Assembly (NCBI RefSeq): GCF_019443965.1
Contig: NZ_CP040814.1
Coordinates: 1,736,001 to 1,800,000, forward strand
From: Salinibacterium sp. M195
GTDB lineage: Bacteria; Actinomycetota; Actinomycetes; Actinomycetales; Microbacteriaceae
Reading direction: 5' to 3'
Length of the DNA: 64,000 bases
Under the pieces are notes generated by a model that saw nothing but the letters and a program-made list of their open reading frames with translations, was not told where the DNA came from and searched no databases. A program made the position numbers and the translations under genes. Shown piece after piece: positions 1 through 9,456 of the stretch; the stretch's first letter is position 1, and every line of letters begins with the position of its first letter.

Positions 1-162
1 ATGAAGAATCGAATTGCGAAACAGGACTCGCTGGCAGAGCAGCGAACAGGCCACGGACTCATTGGAATGCGAGAACGAGCACTTCTGACCGCAGCTCAAT
101 TGGATGTCGGTCCTGAGGGCGAGAATTTTTTGGTTCGCTTAGCCCTGCCGACAACACAATGA
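1..162 (+). CDS. sensor histidine kinase, C-terminal end only (partial)
   Basis: The gene enters from the left edge, and only its last 53 codons are visible. They read through a GHGLIGMRERA motif, which is the G2-box region of the HATPase domain in NarX/DesK-type (HisKA_3) kinases, and end in TGA at 160-162. The stop overlaps the ATG of the response regulator at 159 (ATGA), which is typical of a co-translated two-component pair. The ATG at position 1 is simply an internal codon at the window edge; the real start lies outside. The partner regulator is the next gene, and an ABC exporter follows it, so the kinase probably senses an envelope or antimicrobial cue, though nothing in this fragment shows the signal. 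Confidence 0.8.
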   Translation: MKNRIAKQDSLAEQRTGHGLIGMRERALLTAAQLDVGPEGENFLVRLALPTTQ

Positions 163-806
163 CCCGCATCAGAGTCGGTTTAGTCGACGACCAAGCGCTC
201 TTTAGAGCAGGCATCCGGATGCTGATTTCATCTCAGCCAGATCTCGAATGCGTTGGGGAAGCGAGCGACGGATACGAGGCCATCACCATGGTGGCGGCGG
301 CGCGCCCTGATGTTGTGCTGATGGACCTTCGGATGCCGGTGATGGACGGCATTGAGTCCACTCGGTCAATTCTCAGCGGGCGAGATCAGAAACTACCTCG
401 AATAGTGGTGTTGACTACCTTCGACCTCGATGAGGCCGCTGCCCGGGCGATTAGAGCAGGAGCGAGCGGCTTCGTGCTCAAAGACGCTGAGCCCGAGTTC
501 TTGCTTGCCGCTATTCGGACCGTCCACGCGGGAACGAGCGTTATTGCGGCGTCTGCAACCCGTGAGCTGTTCGAACACTTTGGCAGTGCTCCTTCGCAAC
601 GCCCCCCTGAATTCGACACTCTGACAGCGCGAGAGCGGGAAATATTCTCGCGCGCCGCCCGCGGACTGAGCAACGCGGAGATTGCCCGCTGCGAATTCTT
701 GAGTGAAGCGACAGTCAAGACGCATGTCAGCCGCATTCTCTCGAAACTCGGCCTTCGCGACCGCGTGCAGCTGGTCGTCTTCGCGTATGAAAATGGACTT
801 GCCTGA
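159..806 (+). CDS. NarL/LuxR-family response regulator
   Basis: This is a 215-residue two-domain regulator. The receiver domain (about 1-120) has the acidic pair D10-D11, the phosphoacceptor Asp56 in VVLMDLRMP and the conserved Lys in FVLKD. The C-terminal LuxR helix-turn-helix (about 148-210) reads LTAREREIF...NAEIA...TVKTHVSRILSKLGLRDR. The start overlaps the upstream kinase stop, so the two are co-translated. An ABC exporter begins about 75 bases downstream, which makes it the likely target of this system. A paralogous regulator is encoded at 34463-35128 with its own kinase. Confidence 0.93.
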   Translation: MTRIRVGLVDDQALFRAGIRMLISSQPDLECVGEASDGYEAITMVAAARPDVVLMDLRMPVMDGIESTRSILSGRDQKLPRIVVLTTFDLDEAAARAIRAGASGFVLKDAEPEFLLAAIRTVHAGTSVIAASATRELFEHFGSAPSQRPPEFDTLTAREREIFSRAARGLSNAEIARCEFLSEATVKTHVSRILSKLGLRDRVQLVVFAYENGLA

Positions 807-880
807 GTCATCCTTCCGGATGACGTGACGCCTACCTTGGGCCGACGCGGGGAGCACACCCGCATTGGCATCGTTGAACT

Positions 881-1642
881 ATGCACACTTCAACAGACAC
901 TCCCAGTATGGTCGCTCGAGTCGACCGTCTATCAAAATCATACGGCTCAGGAAGCACCAAGGTCGCGGCCCTCAGCGATGTCACCGTCGGAATACGAACT
1001 GGCGAATTCACGGCAATCATGGGGCCGAGTGGGTCGGGCAAATCCACGCTCATGCACATAATGGCTGGTCTTGACACAGCATCTTCTGGCAAAGTATGGC
1101 TTCGTAATACGGATATTACCGACCTCGGCGATGCAGACCTCACGATGGTCCGGCGGAGGAGAGTCGGTTTCGTCTTCCAAGCGTTCAACCTCGTGCCAAC
1201 GCTCACTGTTGAGCAGAATATTCTGCTCCCGTTCCAACTCGATGGACGTCTACCGTCGACCACGGAGCGCGGCTGGATAGACGAGCTTATCCAGTCATTG
1301 GGTCTGGGGCAGCGGCTGCACCACCGGCCCCACGAGTTATCTGGTGGACAACAGCAACGGGTTGCCATTGCCCGCGCGCTTGGATCACGACCCGAGTTGA
1401 TCTTCGCGGATGAACCAACAGGAAACCTCGATTCTCGCACGGGGCGCGAAGTGTTGTCCCTTTTGGCTGCGTCCGCGACGGCCTACGGTCAGAGCATTGC
1501 AATGGTGACCCACGATCCCATCGCTGCCAGTTATGCAGATCGCATCATCTTCATCGCCGACGGTCGAGTTGTGGCTGACCGCGCACGCTCGACTGCTGCT
1601 GAAATCAGCGATTTCATGCTTCAGATGGAGAGTGCGTCGTGA
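881..1642 (+). CDS. ABC transporter ATP-binding protein, MacB/LolD type
   Basis: This 253-residue ATPase belongs to the family that partners FtsX-like permeases. It has Walker A GPSGSGKST (about residues 47-55), a Q-loop in VGFVFQAFNLVPTLTVEQN, the signature LSGGQQQR, Walker B ELIFADEPTGNLDS and a switch His in MVTHD. The EPTGNLDS and FNLVPTLT strings are typical of MacB/LolD/BceA-type ATPases. An in-frame ATG/GTG choice exists at 881 and 908; 881 is used here. It overlaps the permease gene by 4 bases (GTGA), so the two form one exporter, probably controlled by the two-component system upstream. Confidence 0.93.
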   Translation: MHTSTDTPSMVARVDRLSKSYGSGSTKVAALSDVTVGIRTGEFTAIMGPSGSGKSTLMHIMAGLDTASSGKVWLRNTDITDLGDADLTMVRRRRVGFVFQAFNLVPTLTVEQNILLPFQLDGRLPSTTERGWIDELIQSLGLGQRLHHRPHELSGGQQQRVAIARALGSRPELIFADEPTGNLDSRTGREVLSLLAASATAYGQSIAMVTHDPIAASYADRIIFIADGRVVADRARSTAAEISDFMLQMESAS

Positions 1643-3033
1643 GAACTTTTAATGCACGAGAACATAAGTCCAGCATCCTTGTAGCGGTGCTGAGTAGCGC
1701 TTTCGGTGTCGCTCTTCTTCAACTGACGACGAATATTGCGACGGCAGTGGCCGTAGCTACTCCGTACGACGACGGCGGTACGCAAGCGGCGATTTTCGCC
1801 GCCCTTGCCTCTGTATTCATCGTGATCTCCGTCTATGTGGGGGCGGTGGTTACAGCAAACACATTCGCGACAATAATTGCTGGTCGAACTCGCAGCATCG
1901 CGCTTGTGCGGCTCATTGGTGGGAGCGCACGAAGTCAAAGGCTTCAGGTCGTCAGAGAGGGATTCGCCGTGGGAACGCTAGGGGCGATAGGCGGTGCCGT
2001 TATTGGTGTATTCGTCGCGTTCGCGATATTCCAGTTCACCCAAACCCCAGATGGATTGCCGATAATCGAGTACAGCTTTCTTGATCCCGTTGCATTCGCC
2101 CCCATAATCGCGGTTGTTCTCACCACCGGGGCCGCATCGTGGCTCGGTTCCCGTCGGGTGCTTGACGTAACTCCGCTTCAGGCATTGGGGGCATCAATAG
2201 ATTCGGCGCAGGACTCGGAAACACCTCGTGTCGCCCGCGCGGTCGTCTCAACGCTCATGGTCGGTGCAGGAATCGGAATTGTCGTGTTGGGAATGATCGT
2301 GGGTTTAGCCGGGCCAGAGGGAGTACTCATTTCTCTCCTCGGCGGCGTGATTTCCTTTACTGGTTTCCTCGTTGGCGCACAATTTGTTATGCCAGCAGTT
2401 CTGCGCATTATTGGACAGCTAATTGGTCGAGGTGCAGCTGGAGCATTGGCAGCAAAAAACGCGGTGAGATATCCGAAGCGAAGCACCCGGATCACCGTGG
2501 GCCTAGTTATCGGGATAACTCTCGTCACCATGTTCGCGGTCGCTGCTGAGAGTTTTGCGTCAATGATGCGAACGATTCCCGGCGAAGGAAACACCGCTGA
2601 GGCGGAACAGGCATTGGCGGTTGCCACTGCGACATTTTCGATTCTGATCGGCTTTAGCGCAATAATCGCGGGCGTCGGGCTAGTGAACAATCTCTCACTC
2701 AGCATCGTTCAACGCACCCGAGAACTAGGGCTACTCCGAGCTCTGGGATTCACCGGCGCCCAGTTGCGAGCAATGATTCGATCGGAAAGTGCTCAGTTGA
2801 CAATCGCGGCAAACGTCGTCGGACTTACGCTGGGAATCTTCTACGGATGGGCCGGCGCGCAAGCGCTACTGGGATCAGTCACCGGACAACCTGGATTCAT
2901 TCCTCCCGTTGTGCCGTGGTGGATCTTGGCGGCGGTAATCGTTTCCTCAGCGGCGCTCGCGCTAATCGCGTCAGTGGAACCGTCGCGTCGTGTCACCACA
3001 ATCTCGCCGGTAGAGGCCCTCGCGATCGAGTAG
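1639..3033 (+). CDS. FtsX-like ABC transporter permease
   Basis: The product is a 464-residue membrane protein that starts with GTG inside the end of the ATPase gene. It is built as two FtsX-type units: an N-terminal pair of membrane segments flanking the motif IIAGRTRSIALVRLIGGSARSQ, and a C-terminal unit with IVQRTRELGLLRALGFTGAQLRAMIRSES. These R-x-x-ELGxLRAxG strings are the cytoplasmic coupling helices that contact the ATPase. It has no large periplasmic domain, so it resembles the BceB/macrolide-exporter-like permeases of Gram-positives rather than full MacB. The likely function is ATP-driven extrusion or remodelling at the membrane; the substrate is unknown. Confidence 0.9.
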   Translation: MRTFNAREHKSSILVAVLSSAFGVALLQLTTNIATAVAVATPYDDGGTQAAIFAALASVFIVISVYVGAVVTANTFATIIAGRTRSIALVRLIGGSARSQRLQVVREGFAVGTLGAIGGAVIGVFVAFAIFQFTQTPDGLPIIEYSFLDPVAFAPIIAVVLTTGAASWLGSRRVLDVTPLQALGASIDSAQDSETPRVARAVVSTLMVGAGIGIVVLGMIVGLAGPEGVLISLLGGVISFTGFLVGAQFVMPAVLRIIGQLIGRGAAGALAAKNAVRYPKRSTRITVGLVIGITLVTMFAVAAESFASMMRTIPGEGNTAEAEQALAVATATFSILIGFSAIIAGVGLVNNLSLSIVQRTRELGLLRALGFTGAQLRAMIRSESAQLTIAANVVGLTLGIFYGWAGAQALLGSVTGQPGFIPPVVPWWILAAVIVSSAALALIASVEPSRRVTTISPVEALAIE

Positions 3034-3171
3034 GTTTCGATCATCTTCCCGGCGATCGCTGAGCACGCGCTCGACCCTGCTGCGTCGACTGAATCATTGC
3101 GATTCAGCGACCGGTGCGGTCGAGCGTTCCAATCTGACCCTCCCGGGGACTCGCAGCAGTGCTACTCTGAA

Positions 3172-3219
3172 ATGGTGTTGTTCGGTCTGCTCCTCCTTAG
3201 CTGCCGCGACGAGTCCTAA
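3172..3219 (+). CDS. leucine-rich leader peptide of the leuA attenuator
   Basis: This is a 15-codon open frame reading MVLFGLLLLSCRDES. It holds five Leu codons, four of them consecutive (CTG CTC CTC CTT). It ends within the left arm of a perfect 10-bp hairpin and lies 90 bases upstream of leuA, the classical arrangement of a transcription-attenuation leader that senses charged tRNA-Leu. A TACTCT hexamer at 3163-3168 could be the -10 box. If so, the transcript would start near the GTG at 3175 and the leader would be translated leaderless; this last point is inference. Leader peptides before leuA are known in other actinobacteria. Confidence 0.75.
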   Translation: MVLFGLLLLSCRDES

Positions 3220-3246
3220 TCCAGGCCTCACTCGTCGCGGAGTTTG
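3204..3246 (+). terminator. attenuator hairpin before leuA
   Basis: CCGCGACGAG at 3204-3213 pairs perfectly with CTCGTCGCGG at 3231-3240 across a 17-base loop, and AGTTTGTCATT follows. The leader-peptide stop (TAA 3217-3219) sits at the base of the loop, so a ribosome stalled on the Leu run would leave the hairpin free or blocked depending on an alternative fold. The trailing U-run is weak, so the mechanism could be attenuation of transcription or of leuA translation. Confidence 0.65.
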
Positions 3247-3291
3247 TCATTGGCTGACCAGATTCGTAACGAGTGGCTCACAAGGCCTTGA

Positions 3292-5088
<1,797 letters not shown>

Positions 5089-5100
5089 ATTTGCTCATCA

Positions 5101-5136
5101 CAAACGCCCCGCAGCTCAAGGCTGCGGGGCGTTTGT
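5101..5136 (+). terminator. leuA terminator
   Basis: A perfect 15-bp stem, CAAACGCCCCGCAGC (5101-5115) against GCTGCGGGGCGTTTG (5121-5135), encloses a 5-base loop just after the leuA stop. The A-rich left foot and T-rich right foot make it usable in both directions, so it may also end transcripts coming from the minus-strand gene at 5199. Confidence 0.9.
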
Positions 5137-5198
5137 GCGTTTGCGGCCCATCTCGTTGTTGATGGCCAACCGCGAGCGGCACTCTTGGCGTGGGCCGA

Positions 5199-5861
5199 TT
5201 AGCGCGGCGGGCGACGGAACTTAGGGATGCCGTTAATGGTGCGCTGCTCGGGCAGCGTCCAGTTGAAAAGCACCGCGAGCACGCGCACGCCAACGGTGAT
5301 GCCCACGCAGATGGACGCGGCGAGAAGCACCGGCACATCAAAGTTGCGCATGATCACGAGACTTGTCGTGCCAGAGACGGCCGCGACGGCGTAGAGCGAC
5401 CCCACGTGCATGAGAGCGATCGGCATCGAGAGCAGCATGTCGCGCAGAATAGATCCCCCGACAGCCGAGATCACTCCAACGAAGATGGCCGGCACATCGG
5501 GAAGGCCCATGGCGAGGGCCTTCGTGGTGCCAATGGCGCCGAAGAGTCCAATGGTGAGGGCGTCGAGCAACGTAACCAGCGGACCCAGACGCGAGATGAG
5601 ACGCTCGAGCAGCATTCCAAAGAGCGCTGCGCCAGTAGCGACGAGGAGATACCAGTTTGTGGTGAGCACGGCAGGCACTTCAGAGAGCACGATATCCCGC
5701 ACCATTCCGCCGCCGAATCCCGACGAAATGCCGATTATCGCGACGCCGAGGAGGTCGAGCCTGCGGTCGCGAAATTGAGACGCGAACATCGCCCCCTGCA
5801 TGGCTCCAACGCCGACAGCCAACAGCCCAGCCCACAGCGGAATCTCGAAAGTCTCGTTCAC
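5199..5861 (-). CDS. TRIC/UPF0126-family membrane protein
   Basis: The protein has about six to seven membrane helices with the glycine-rich duplicated motif of the YeiH/YicG family (UPF0126, trimeric intracellular cation channel fold). The two repeats are GISSGFGGGMVRDIVL and GVISAVGGSILRDMLL; the G-G-x-x-R-D pairs mark the pore region. I place the start at the GTG at 5859-5861 (VNETFEIPLWAG, 220 residues). Upstream the frame stays open only because of a low-complexity CTG/CCG tract encoding Arg/Gln runs, which is unlikely to be translated. There is no strong ribosome-binding site before the GTG, so the start is uncertain. The physiological ion and role are unknown in bacteria of this kind. 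Confidence 0.85.
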   Translation of the reverse strand: MNETFEIPLWAGLLAVGVGAMQGAMFASQFRDRRLDLLGVAIIGISSGFGGGMVRDIVLSEVPAVLTTNWYLLVATGAALFGMLLERLISRLGPLVTLLDALTIGLFGAIGTTKALAMGLPDVPAIFVGVISAVGGSILRDMLLSMPIALMHVGSLYAVAAVSGTTSLVIMRNFDVPVLLAASICVGITVGVRVLAVLFNWTLPEQRTINGIPKFRRPPR

Positions 5862-5935
5862 GCACCATTCGTACCACGCGTGTGCTGCCTCGCGCCGTTG
5901 TGCTCCGGGCAAGCCTGCAATCGGCAGGCTGTAGC

Positions 5936-6000
5936 GCTGCTGCTGCTGCCGCTGCCGCTGACGCTGACGCTGACGCCGCCACCGCCACCGCCGCGCGCGC
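5936..6000. repeat. low-complexity triplet/hexamer tract
   Basis: Runs of GCTGCT, GCCGCT and GCTGAC, then GCCACC, then alternating GC, occupy about 65 bases just upstream of the TRIC-family gene and next to the ~100-bp inverted-repeat element. On the minus strand it would encode Arg/Gln repeats. Such tracts are slippage-prone and could vary in length between strains. Confidence 0.7.
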
Positions 6001-6004
6001 GACA

Positions 6005-6104
6005 TCTCGGAAATTCAGGAGAAATGGTCTGGACGTTAGGTAGGTGCCGCGGAAGTAAAGCAACCTGGTGAATGCGGAAGCCCAATTCTCCTGAGTTTCC
6101 GAGG
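6005..6104. repeat. inverted-repeat element, copy 1 (~100 bp)
   Basis: The left arm CTCGGAAATTCAGGAGAA (6006-6023) and right arm TTCTCCTGAGTTTCCGAG (6086-6103) are inverted with a single change that keeps a G-U pair in RNA. They enclose a 62-base unrelated core. Copies with the same arms and near-identical total length occur at 17937-18034 and 18988-19085. The size and terminal inverted repeats resemble a small non-autonomous mobile element or a REP-type element. No flanking target duplication was evident to me. Confidence 0.8.
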
Positions 6105-6173
6105 ATGGGCGGAGCGGACGGGACGGAAGAGTCGAGCGTGAGAGGAAGAGCGGAGGGCCGAGAGCGCGGAGCG

Positions 6174-6920
6174 CTAGCGCGGGCCTGCGGCGGCCTTGGC
6201 GTACTCCGCGAATGTGGCTCGCCCATCACCGGGGAGCGTGCTGAGGTGGTCACCGCGCGCAAAAGATCGCCCGACCGCGCCAGGCATCGGCACCGTCCAC
6301 ACAGGGCGACGAAAGCTGTGGGCAGAGTTCCATTGTTGCGCCAGCGCCGTGAACGAGAGCTGCTCTGGCCCGGCGAAGTCGGCAACGCGCTGGCTGGGCC
6401 CGGCAGCCACCAGCGCCGTCAGGCGTTCGGCGACTTCCTCGACCGCGACCGGCTGCATTGTGAACGCTGGCACTACCGTCACTGGTGACCAACGTTGAGC
6501 GCTGAAGAGCCGCGAAACGAAGCTATGAAACTGAGTGGCGCGAAGAATCGTGTAGGGAATACCCGAAGCGGCAATCAGATGCTCGCTGAGGAATTTGTCG
6601 CGATAGTAGGCGAGTGAGTGCTTGTCGACGCCGACGATTGACATGAAGATGAGGTGCTCAACGGGATGCGCGGCCAAAGCGTCTAAGAGAATCCGGGTTT
6701 GTTGCGAATCGCGGGCATTCGCGCCAGAAGCGAGGTGCACGACCGTGGTGACTCCGGCGAGGGCATCCTGGAGTCCGATGCCGGTTGAGAGATCAGCGAC
6801 GACGGTCTCTGAATTGTGTGCGGGGTGTCGACTGAGGGACCGCACAGAGTATCCCGCTGCGCGGAGCAAATCCACGGTCGGCTTGCCGAGAGTGCCGGTG
6901 GCACCGGTAACGAGAATCAT
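6174..6920 (-). CDS. NmrA-like NAD(P)-binding protein (atypical SDR)
   Basis: The 248-residue Rossmann protein opens with MILVTGATGTLGKPTVDLL, which contains the TGATGxLG dinucleotide-binding loop of the NmrA/HSCARG-like atypical SDRs. A second conserved region is VVHLASGANARD. An Arg at the end of beta-2 (SLSRHP) suggests NADP(H) preference. This subfamily usually lacks the YxxxK pair and serves as an NAD(P)H quinone reductase or redox sensor; a precise role cannot be read from the sequence. It stands alone on the minus strand between the repeat element and the divergent recO gene, with about 150 bases of shared upstream region. Confidence 0.85.
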   Translation of the reverse strand: MILVTGATGTLGKPTVDLLRAAGYSVRSLSRHPAHNSETVVADLSTGIGLQDALAGVTTVVHLASGANARDSQQTRILLDALAAHPVEHLIFMSIVGVDKHSLAYYRDKFLSEHLIAASGIPYTILRATQFHSFVSRLFSAQRWSPVTVVPAFTMQPVAVEEVAERLTALVAAGPSQRVADFAGPEQLSFTALAQQWNSAHSFRRPVWTVPMPGAVGRSFARGDHLSTLPGDGRATFAEYAKAAAGPR

Positions 6921-7076
6921 CAGCTGGCCTCTCTACGCTGGCGCCGTCTGGGGGTGGCGACCGCTCGTGAACACAATCTACTGCGCGCTGAATGATCGCG
7001 GGAGAACGCCGGGTGAAACGAGGGGAGTACGGGCCGTCGCTCAGCAAACTCGCGACAAGCGGAGGATACTTGTCGA

Positions 7077-7805
7077 GTGCCAACTTATCGTGATGAAGCC
7101 GTCGTGCTGCGAACCCACAAATTGGGCGAAGCCGACCGCATCGTCACGATGCTGTCGCGTGAGCACGGCAAGATCCGCGCGGTAGCTAAGGGGGTACGTC
7201 GCACTGCCTCTAAGTTCGGAGCGCGACTGGAACCCTTTATGGTCGCCGACATCCAGTGCTATATCGGGCGGAGCCTCGACATCATCCAGCAGGCAGAATC
7301 GTTGGGATCGTACGGCTCAGAAATCACCTCCGATTACGCGAGCTACACCGCCGCGAGCGTGATGGTCGAAACTGCTGACAAGGTCACGGATGACGACGGC
7401 TCGCTGCAGCAATACCTTCTGTTGGTCGGTGCGCTGCGGTCTCTCGCGCGGCGCGAGCACAACCCGAGTCTCACCCTCGACTCGTACCTTTTGCGCAGCC
7501 TCTCTATCGCCGGCTGGGCGCCAAGCTTTGTCGATTGCGCGGTTACCGGGGCGCCAGGACGGCACACGGTGTTCGTGGCGCAGATGGGTGGTGTGGTTGC
7601 CGATGAGGTTGCCCCACCGGGGTCACCCCGGCTGAGTTTTGACACTCTCGACTTGTTGGGCGCTCTTCTGGCCGGCTCGTGGGATGTTGCTGAAGCATCC
7701 GACGAACGCGCACGGTCTCAGGCCAGCGGCGTTGTTGCTGCCTATGCCCAATTTCATTTGGAACGCAGTCTTCGTTCCATCCAGCATGTGGATCGGAGCG
7801 CATGA
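7077..7805 (+). CDS. recO: DNA repair protein RecO
   Basis: RecO loads RecA in the RecFOR pathway and anneals single strands coated with SSB. The 242-residue protein starts at GTG 7077 with [23 protein letters not shown], the N-terminal OB fold, followed by [20 protein letters not shown], which is highly characteristic. In many RecO proteins a four-Cys zinc site follows. Here only the first Cys (C154) remains: the CxxC partner is Thr157 and the second pair is absent (GGVVADEV), so zinc is probably not bound. It overlaps uppS by 4 bases, an arrangement common in actinobacteria. Confidence 0.95.
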   Translation: MPTYRDEAVVLRTHKLGEADRIVTMLSREHGKIRAVAKGVRRTASKFGARLEPFMVADIQCYIGRSLDIIQQAESLGSYGSEITSDYASYTAASVMVETADKVTDDDGSLQQYLLLVGALRSLARREHNPSLTLDSYLLRSLSIAGWAPSFVDCAVTGAPGRHTVFVAQMGGVVADEVAPPGSPRLSFDTLDLLGALLAGSWDVAEASDERARSQASGVVAAYAQFHLERSLRSIQHVDRSA

Positions 7806-8614
7806 GCCGCGTAGCCAAAACTCACAAAGATGCCGTGGAGTTTCGTCCTCTTGATTGGACGGGCATCCAGCCGCCGGCGTTGCCGAAGGGCTCTGTTCCT
7901 GAGCACATCGCGCTCGTCATGGATGGCAATGGCCGTTGGGCTAACGCCCGCGGACTCACCAGGGTGGAAGGCCATAAGGCGGGGGAAGCGAGCCTTCTTG
8001 ATGTCGTGGCTGGCGCTATCCAGATCGGCGTGAAGCACATTAGCGTGTATGCGTTCTCGACCGAGAATTGGAGCCGTTCGCCGGACGAGGTGCGCTTTCT
8101 TATGGGCTTCAACCGCGACGTGTTGCACCGTCGCCGAGACCAACTCAATGAGTGGGGTGTGCGTGTGCGCTGGGCTGGGCGACGCCCGCGGCTGTGGACT
8201 TCCGTAATCAAAGAATTGCAGTTCGCAGAGAAACTCACCGAGAAGAACAGCACCATTACGCTCACAATGTGCGTCAACTATGGCGGACGCACGGAGATCG
8301 CGGATGCCGTGCGCTCGATTGCTGACGATGTGGCGGCGGGCAAGCTGAGGCCGTCAGCAGTGTCGGAAAAACTCATCCAGAAGCGTCTTTATCAGCCGCA
8401 ATTACCTGACGTTGACTTGTTTGTGCGCTCGTCGGGGGAGCAGCGGATGAGCAACTTCATGCTCTGGCAGAGTGCCTATGCAGAGATGGTGTTTCTTGAC
8501 CGTTTGTGGCCCGATTTCACGCGCGAAGACTTGTGGGAAGCGATTCGCATTTATGCGAGCCGTACGCGCCGTTTCGGTGGGGCAGTCGATGCTCCGACGG
8601 GCGACGACGGCTAA
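7802..8614 (+). CDS. uppS: isoprenyl transferase (undecaprenyl/decaprenyl diphosphate synthase)
   Basis: This is a cis-prenyltransferase that elongates isoprenyl diphosphates with IPP to make the lipid carrier for peptidoglycan and wall polysaccharides. Its 270 residues include [14 protein letters not shown] (P-loop-like motif with the catalytic Asp), [11 protein letters not shown] and the C-terminal [24 protein letters not shown] signature. ATG overlaps the recO stop (ATGA), so the two are translationally coupled. Actinobacteria often carry a second, short-chain homologue elsewhere, so the product chain length (C50 or C55) is not certain. Confidence 0.95.
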   Translation: MSRVAKTHKDAVEFRPLDWTGIQPPALPKGSVPEHIALVMDGNGRWANARGLTRVEGHKAGEASLLDVVAGAIQIGVKHISVYAFSTENWSRSPDEVRFLMGFNRDVLHRRRDQLNEWGVRVRWAGRRPRLWTSVIKELQFAEKLTEKNSTITLTMCVNYGGRTEIADAVRSIADDVAAGKLRPSAVSEKLIQKRLYQPQLPDVDLFVRSSGEQRMSNFMLWQSAYAEMVFLDRLWPDFTREDLWEAIRIYASRTRRFGGAVDAPTGDDG

Positions 8615-8709
8615 CTCTCGCGATTACGGCGCGAGCAGGTCGTGGCTGATAGTGAGTGCCGAGCAGCCCTTTTGGTCACGGTGACTTTAAGGTGTATTCT
8701 GTGTTCAGG

Positions 8710-8728
8710 TCAGTATGACTCTTACTGA
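8710..8728 (+). promoter_or_regulatory. palindromic operator candidate for the NrtR-type regulator
   Basis: TCAGTATGACTCTTACTGA contains a perfect 6-bp inverted repeat (TCAGTA/TACTGA, 7-base spacer) ending 11 bases before the regulator ATG. A second short palindrome, GTCACGGTGAC, lies at 8675-8685. The position before an NrtR-like gene and a nad operon suggests autoregulation and control of NAD synthesis. The exact actinobacterial NrtR consensus was not compared. Confidence 0.5.
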
Positions 8729-8739
8729 AGGGAGTGGCG

Positions 8740-9456
8740 ATGCAGAAGAACGAACAGCGGATTTCGCTCGCGGTGTCCACCGTGATTTTCGCGCTGCGCC
8801 CCATTCCCGAGTCAGGCCAAAGCGCGCTCTGGATTCCCCTAGTGCGGCGAACTCGCGAACCGTTCGCTGGCCAGTGGGCATTGCCGGGCGGGTGGGTCGA
8901 TAACGACGAGAGTCTGGCGGATGCTGCGGCCCGCAACCTGCTCGAGACCACGGCACTTGAGCCGGCCTATCTAGAGCAGCTCTACGCATTCGGCGACATT
9001 GAGCGCTCAATGAGCAGCCGCGTCGTCTCGATCATCTACTGGGCGTTGGTGCGTCAAGAAGAAGCCGAACGTGCGACCGAAGGCGAGAACGTCCGTTGGT
9101 TCGCCGCAGACGATCTTCCCGAGCTGGCGTTCGACCACAACGTCATCATTGACTACGCCCTCTGGCGGCTCCGCACCAAGATGGAGTATTCGCGCATCGC
9201 CCGTGCCTTCTTGGGCGAAACTTTCACTTTGAGTGAGTTGCGGCTCGTGCACGAGGCAGTGTTGCAGCGACAGCTCGACCCGGCGAACTTTCGCCGTCAG
9301 ATTGAGAATTCGGGCTCGCTTGTGCCCACAAACCATGTTGTCTCGGGTGGGCGTCACCGGCCGCCGAGGCTATATCGCTACGACGAGGGCGTTGAGCTCG
9401 TAGACAATGGCCCGCTGGGTCACAAAAAGACAGGGAGCACTCGTGTCATCAATTGA
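8740..9456 (+). CDS. nrtR: NrtR-type Nudix regulator of NAD synthesis
   Basis: The protein has an N-terminal Nudix-like domain (about 10-145) and a C-terminal winged helix (about 155-235) containing FTLSELRLVHEAV and RQIENSG, the fold of NrtR regulators that sense ADP-ribose or related NAD metabolites. The Nudix box is degenerate: GGWVDNDESLADAAARNLLETTAL lacks the REExxEE glutamates, as expected for a regulator without hydrolase activity. I chose ATG 8740 over the GTG at 8734 because AAGGGAG sits 5 bases upstream of it. The gene overlaps nadA, so regulator and pathway are in one transcript; repression when NAD is plentiful is the expected behaviour of the family. Confidence 0.85.
   Translation: MQKNEQRISLAVSTVIFALRPIPESGQSALWIPLVRRTREPFAGQWALPGGWVDNDESLADAAARNLLETTALEPAYLEQLYAFGDIERSMSSRVVSIIYWALVRQEEAERATEGENVRWFAADDLPELAFDHNVIIDYALWRLRTKMEYSRIARAFLGETFTLSELRLVHEAVLQRQLDPANFRRQIENSGSLVPTNHVVSGGRHRPPRLYRYDEGVELVDNGPLGHKKTGSTRVIN

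Noticed and set aside
5190..6071. Long plus-strand frame of 293 codons antisense to the TRIC-family gene
   Set aside because: It encodes a polar, His/Glu/Arg-rich sequence typical of the reverse strand of a GC-rich membrane gene.
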